Shown piece after piece: positions 6,665 through 8,315 of a DNA stretch of 8,315 nucleotides (position 1 is its first letter; the number at the start of each line of letters is the position of its first letter). Source of the DNA: Actinomycetota bacterium (lineage in GTDB: Bacteria; Actinomycetota; Acidimicrobiia; Acidimicrobiales; Iamiaceae); assembly GCA_017882935.1 (NCBI GenBank), contig JADGOP010000083.1, positions 1 through 8,315 of the forward strand, given 5' to 3'. The notes under the pieces are model-generated. The model saw nothing but the letters and a program-made list of their open reading frames with translations. It was not told the DNA's origin and searched no databases. A program made the position numbers and the translations under genes.

Positions 6665-7978
6665 TCAGCCCTTGGCGGCGGCGAACCCCAGCTCGAGGTC
6701 GGCGAGGATGTCGTCGATGGTCTCGAGGCCCACCGAGAGCCGGACCAGCCCCGGCTCGACGCCGATGCGGGTGAGCTCGGCTTCGCTCAGCTGCGAGTGG
6801 GTGGTGGAGGCCGGGTGGATGGCCAGGCTGCGCACGTCGCCGATGTTGGCCACGTGGTAGTGCAGCTCGAGCGCCTCGATGAAGCGCTTCCCGGCCTCGA
6901 TGCCGCCCGAGATGATGAACGACGGCACCGAGCTGTAGCCCTTGCCCCCGAACAGCTCGGTGGCACGGGCGTGCCACGGTGACGAGGCGAGCGACGAGTG
7001 GTTCACCCGCTCGACCTGCGGGTGCCCGGCGAGGTACTCGACCACCTTGGCGGCGTTCTCGTTGTGGCGCTCGACCCGGAGGCTCAGCGTCTCGAGGCCC
7101 TGGAGCGTGAGGAAGGAGTTGAAGGGCGCCACGGCAGAGCCCAGGTCGCGCAGCAGCTGGACGCGGGCCTTGATGATGTAGCTGCCCGGACCGAGCGCCG
7201 GCCAGTAGGTGAGGCCGTGGTAGCTCTCGTCGGGCTCGGTGAAGCCGGGGAAGCGCCCGTTGGAGAAGTCGAAGCTGCCACCGTCGATGAGCACGCCGCC
7301 GATGGCGGTGCCGTGACCCGTGATGAACTTGGTGGTGGAGTGCACGATGATGTCGGCCCCGTGCTCGAAGGGCCGCACCAGCCACGGCGTGGCCACGGTG
7401 TTGTCGACGATGAGCGGCACGCCCACCTCGTGGGCCACGTCGCTGACCCCACGGATGTCGAGCACGTCGTTCTTCGGGTTGCCGATGGTCTCGGCGTAGA
7501 ACGCCTTGGTGTTGGGCTGCGCCGCGGCCCGCCACGCCTCGAGGTCGTCGGCGTCCTCGACGAACGAGAACTCGATGCCGAGCTTGCGGAGGGTGTGGTG
7601 GAAGAGGTTGTAGGTGCCGCCGTAGAGCGACGCCGCCGACACCACGTGGTCGCCGGGGCCGGCGAGGTTGAGGATGGCGAAGGTCTCGGCCGCCTGGCCC
7701 GACGCCAACGCCAGGGCGCCGGGGAGCCCCACGGCGGTGTCGGGAGCGCCCTCGAGGGCGGCGAGGCGGGCCTCGACCACCCCCTGGGTGGGGTTCATGA
7801 TGCGGGTGTAGATGTTGCCGATCTCGGCGAGAGCGAAGAGGTTCGACGCGTGCTCGGTGTCGCGGAACTGGTACGACGTGGTCTGGTAGATCGGCACGGC
7901 CACCGCCCCCGTGGCGGGGTCGGGCGCCTGCCCGGCGTGGATCTGCTTGGTCTCGAAGCCCCAGGTCTCGTTCGTCAT
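6665..7978 (-). CDS. metY: O-acetylhomoserine sulfhydrylase (O-acetylhomoserine aminocarboxypropyltransferase)
   Basis: Forms homocysteine from O-acetyl-L-homoserine and sulfide, the direct-sulfhydrylation route to methionine, with PLP in the cytosol. The 437 residues match the usual MetY length (about 430-440). Cys/Met-metabolism PLP-enzyme landmarks are complete: GFETKQIHAGQ (7-17), VPIYQTTSY (28-36), YTRIMNPTQ (57-65), ASGQAAE (92-98), SLYGGTYNLF (117-126), ETIGNPKN (163-170), VDNTVATPWL (191-200), and VHSTTKFITGHG (212-223) with Lys217 as the PLP lysine. The region after it, with FPGFTEPDESYHGLTY, is the long-insert form typical of MetY rather than of cystathionine gamma-synthase (MetB). 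The ATG at 7978 starts exactly where family homology begins. The open frame extends upstream to 8149, but that extension is unlike the family. It converges with the GT-C gene and diverges from the acyltransferase gene. Confidence 0.95.
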   Translation of the reverse strand: MTNETWGFETKQIHAGQAPDPATGAVAVPIYQTTSYQFRDTEHASNLFALAEIGNIYTRIMNPTQGVVEARLAALEGAPDTAVGLPGALALASGQAAETFAILNLAGPGDHVVSAASLYGGTYNLFHHTLRKLGIEFSFVEDADDLEAWRAAAQPNTKAFYAETIGNPKNDVLDIRGVSDVAHEVGVPLIVDNTVATPWLVRPFEHGADIIVHSTTKFITGHGTAIGGVLIDGGSFDFSNGRFPGFTEPDESYHGLTYWPALGPGSYIIKARVQLLRDLGSAVAPFNSFLTLQGLETLSLRVERHNENAAKVVEYLAGHPQVERVNHSSLASSPWHARATELFGGKGYSSVPSFIISGGIEAGKRFIEALELHYHVANIGDVRSLAIHPASTTHSQLSEAELTRIGVEPGLVRLSVGLETIDDILADLELGFAAAKG

Positions 7979-7985
7979 GGCGGAG

Positions 7986-8014
7986 ACGCTAACGGTCGAA
8001 ACCCGACCCAACAA
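7986..8014 (-). promoter_or_regulatory. Candidate metY promoter, leaderless, with an internal inverted repeat
   Basis: On the minus strand TTGTTG (8014-8009) and TAGCGT (7991-7986, fits TANNNT) are separated by exactly 17 nt. The -10 box ends 7 nt before the A of the metY ATG, so the mRNA would be leaderless, matching the lack of a Shine-Dalgarno. The spacer contains a 5-bp inverted repeat, GGTCG-N5-CGACC on either strand (7994-8008), which could be an operator placed between the two promoter boxes. The -35 match is only 3 of 6. Confidence 0.45.
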
Positions 8015-8112
8015 GTCGCATTTACGAGACCGGCCCTTTCGGGCGCCGGCGCCGTGGCTGGCACCGCCCGAGACGGCATGGAAGAGTGAGCGCCGCCTGA
8101 CGATCGCGCGCC

Positions 8113-8116
8113 GGAG
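8113..8116 (+). promoter_or_regulatory. Shine-Dalgarno of the acyltransferase gene
   Basis: GGAG at 8113-8116 is 6 nt before the GTG at 8123. Together with an in-frame TGA at 8117-8119, just upstream of that codon, it decides the start. The 144 bp between metY and this gene (7979-8122) otherwise contain only the metY promoter candidate and a GC-rich palindrome at 8042-8053. Confidence 0.6.
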
Positions 8117-8122
8117 TGAGAT

Positions 8123-8315
8123 GTGCTGAAAAGCGAGGCTGAAGCACACCAGGCCTCGACGACCGAGGCCGCGCCGGACAGCACCACTGCCCGAGCCCGC
8201 ACCGGGTACCTCGGCTCACTCGACAGCCTCCGCGGCGTCGGCATGGTCGCCGTCCTCTTCGCCCACCTCGACGAGTCGAGTGCCATCCGCGTCCAGGGCC
8301 TCCGCGGGACCTGGC
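8123..8315 (+). CDS. Acyltransferase-3 family membrane protein, N-terminal 64 residues only
   Basis: The gene runs off the right edge. After about 28 hydrophilic residues comes GYLGSLDSLRGVGMVAVLFA (28-47), then HL. This matches the hallmark first membrane helix of the acyltransferase-3 (OafA/YrhL) family, LDGLRGxAAxxVxxxH, with the conserved arginine (Arg38) and the helix-end histidine (His48). Members move acyl groups, often acetyl, onto extracytoplasmic sugars such as O-antigen, peptidoglycan or exopolysaccharide. The GTG at 8123 is the first possible start after an in-frame TGA at 8117-8119 and has a GGAG site 6 nt upstream. Only the family can be called; the acceptor and any C-terminal SGNH domain lie outside the window. 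It is divergent from metY. Confidence 0.8.
   Translation, partial: MLKSEAEAHQASTTEAAPDSTTARARTGYLGSLDSLRGVGMVAVLFAHLDESSAIRVQGLRGTW

Noticed and set aside
8042..8053. Perfect 12-bp palindrome GGCGCCGGCGCC
   Set aside because: It is made of overlapping GGCGCC units in very GC-rich sequence and could easily arise by chance. It has no clear position relative to either divergent start.
6998..8089. A 363-codon plus-strand frame opposite metY
   Set aside because: It is fully antisense to metY, whose PLP-enzyme motifs are complete. The translation shows shadow composition.
7979..8122. SAM or SAH riboswitch upstream of metY
   Set aside because: No multi-stem structure is seen, and the promoter geometry implies a leaderless transcript.
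7979..8149. N-terminal extension of MetY to a start at 8149
   Set aside because: The extra 57 residues are unlike the family, overlap the divergent gene's start, and cross a good promoter candidate. Homology begins exactly at the ATG at 7978.
1..8315. An undescribed defence, biosynthetic or guide-RNA system
   Set aside because: All intact genes belong to well-known metabolic or envelope families. The only mobile element is dead and lacks the region that would encode an IS110 bridge RNA. No co-directional cluster of unknown genes exists.

Overview
This is a GC-rich window with dense, mostly non-overlapping genes. It has actinobacterial hallmarks: a mycobacterial-type phosphoserine aminotransferase, strong C/G third-position bias that produces long antisense shadow frames, and several starts that look leaderless (no Shine-Dalgarno, with a -10-like TANNNT-type box 6 to 8 nt before the start codon). 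I infer Actinomycetota, possibly an Acidimicrobiia-like lineage. The genus cannot be fixed from this sequence alone. No rRNA, tRNA or CRISPR array is visible.

Layout. (1) 1-1048, minus: an AspC-like class I aminotransferase, cut by the left window edge. (2) 1092-2237, plus: serC, divergent from it across only 43 bp. (3) 2238-3092: a scar. It holds the degraded C-terminal part of an IS110-family transposase (minus), butted against the C-terminal HTH part of a LuxR-family regulator (plus) whose 5' part is missing. Both are truncated at the same point, near 2764-2769. (4) 3093-3221: a spacer with a perfect 11-bp inverted repeat, then 3222-4964, plus: a 580-residue acyl-CoA synthetase. (5) 5023-6648, plus: a multi-spanning GT-C-type glycosyltransferase-like membrane protein, preceded by a possible sigma-28 (FliA/WhiG)-type promoter. 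(6) 6665-7978, minus: metY (O-acetylhomoserine sulfhydrylase), convergent with the previous gene and separated from it by a 25-nt hairpin that contains the upstream stop codon. (7) 8123-8315, plus: the first 64 residues of an acyltransferase-3 family membrane protein, divergent from metY and cut by the right edge.

How the genes fit together. Three separate fold-type I PLP enzymes (AspC-like, SerC, MetY) cover amino-group transfer, serine synthesis and sulfide incorporation into homocysteine. Only the AspC/SerC pair is physically linked, by a shared divergent promoter region. The GT-C protein and acyltransferase suggest cell-envelope glycan or lipid modification, and the acyl-CoA synthetase is lipid metabolism; these links are inference from family membership. 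I see ordinary chromosomal housekeeping content interrupted by one decayed insertion scar. I find no convincing evidence of an undescribed multi-gene system. The points most worth checking are the IS110/LuxR junction, the inverted repeat upstream of the acyl-CoA synthetase, the sigma-28-like promoter, and the stop-codon-in-loop hairpin.
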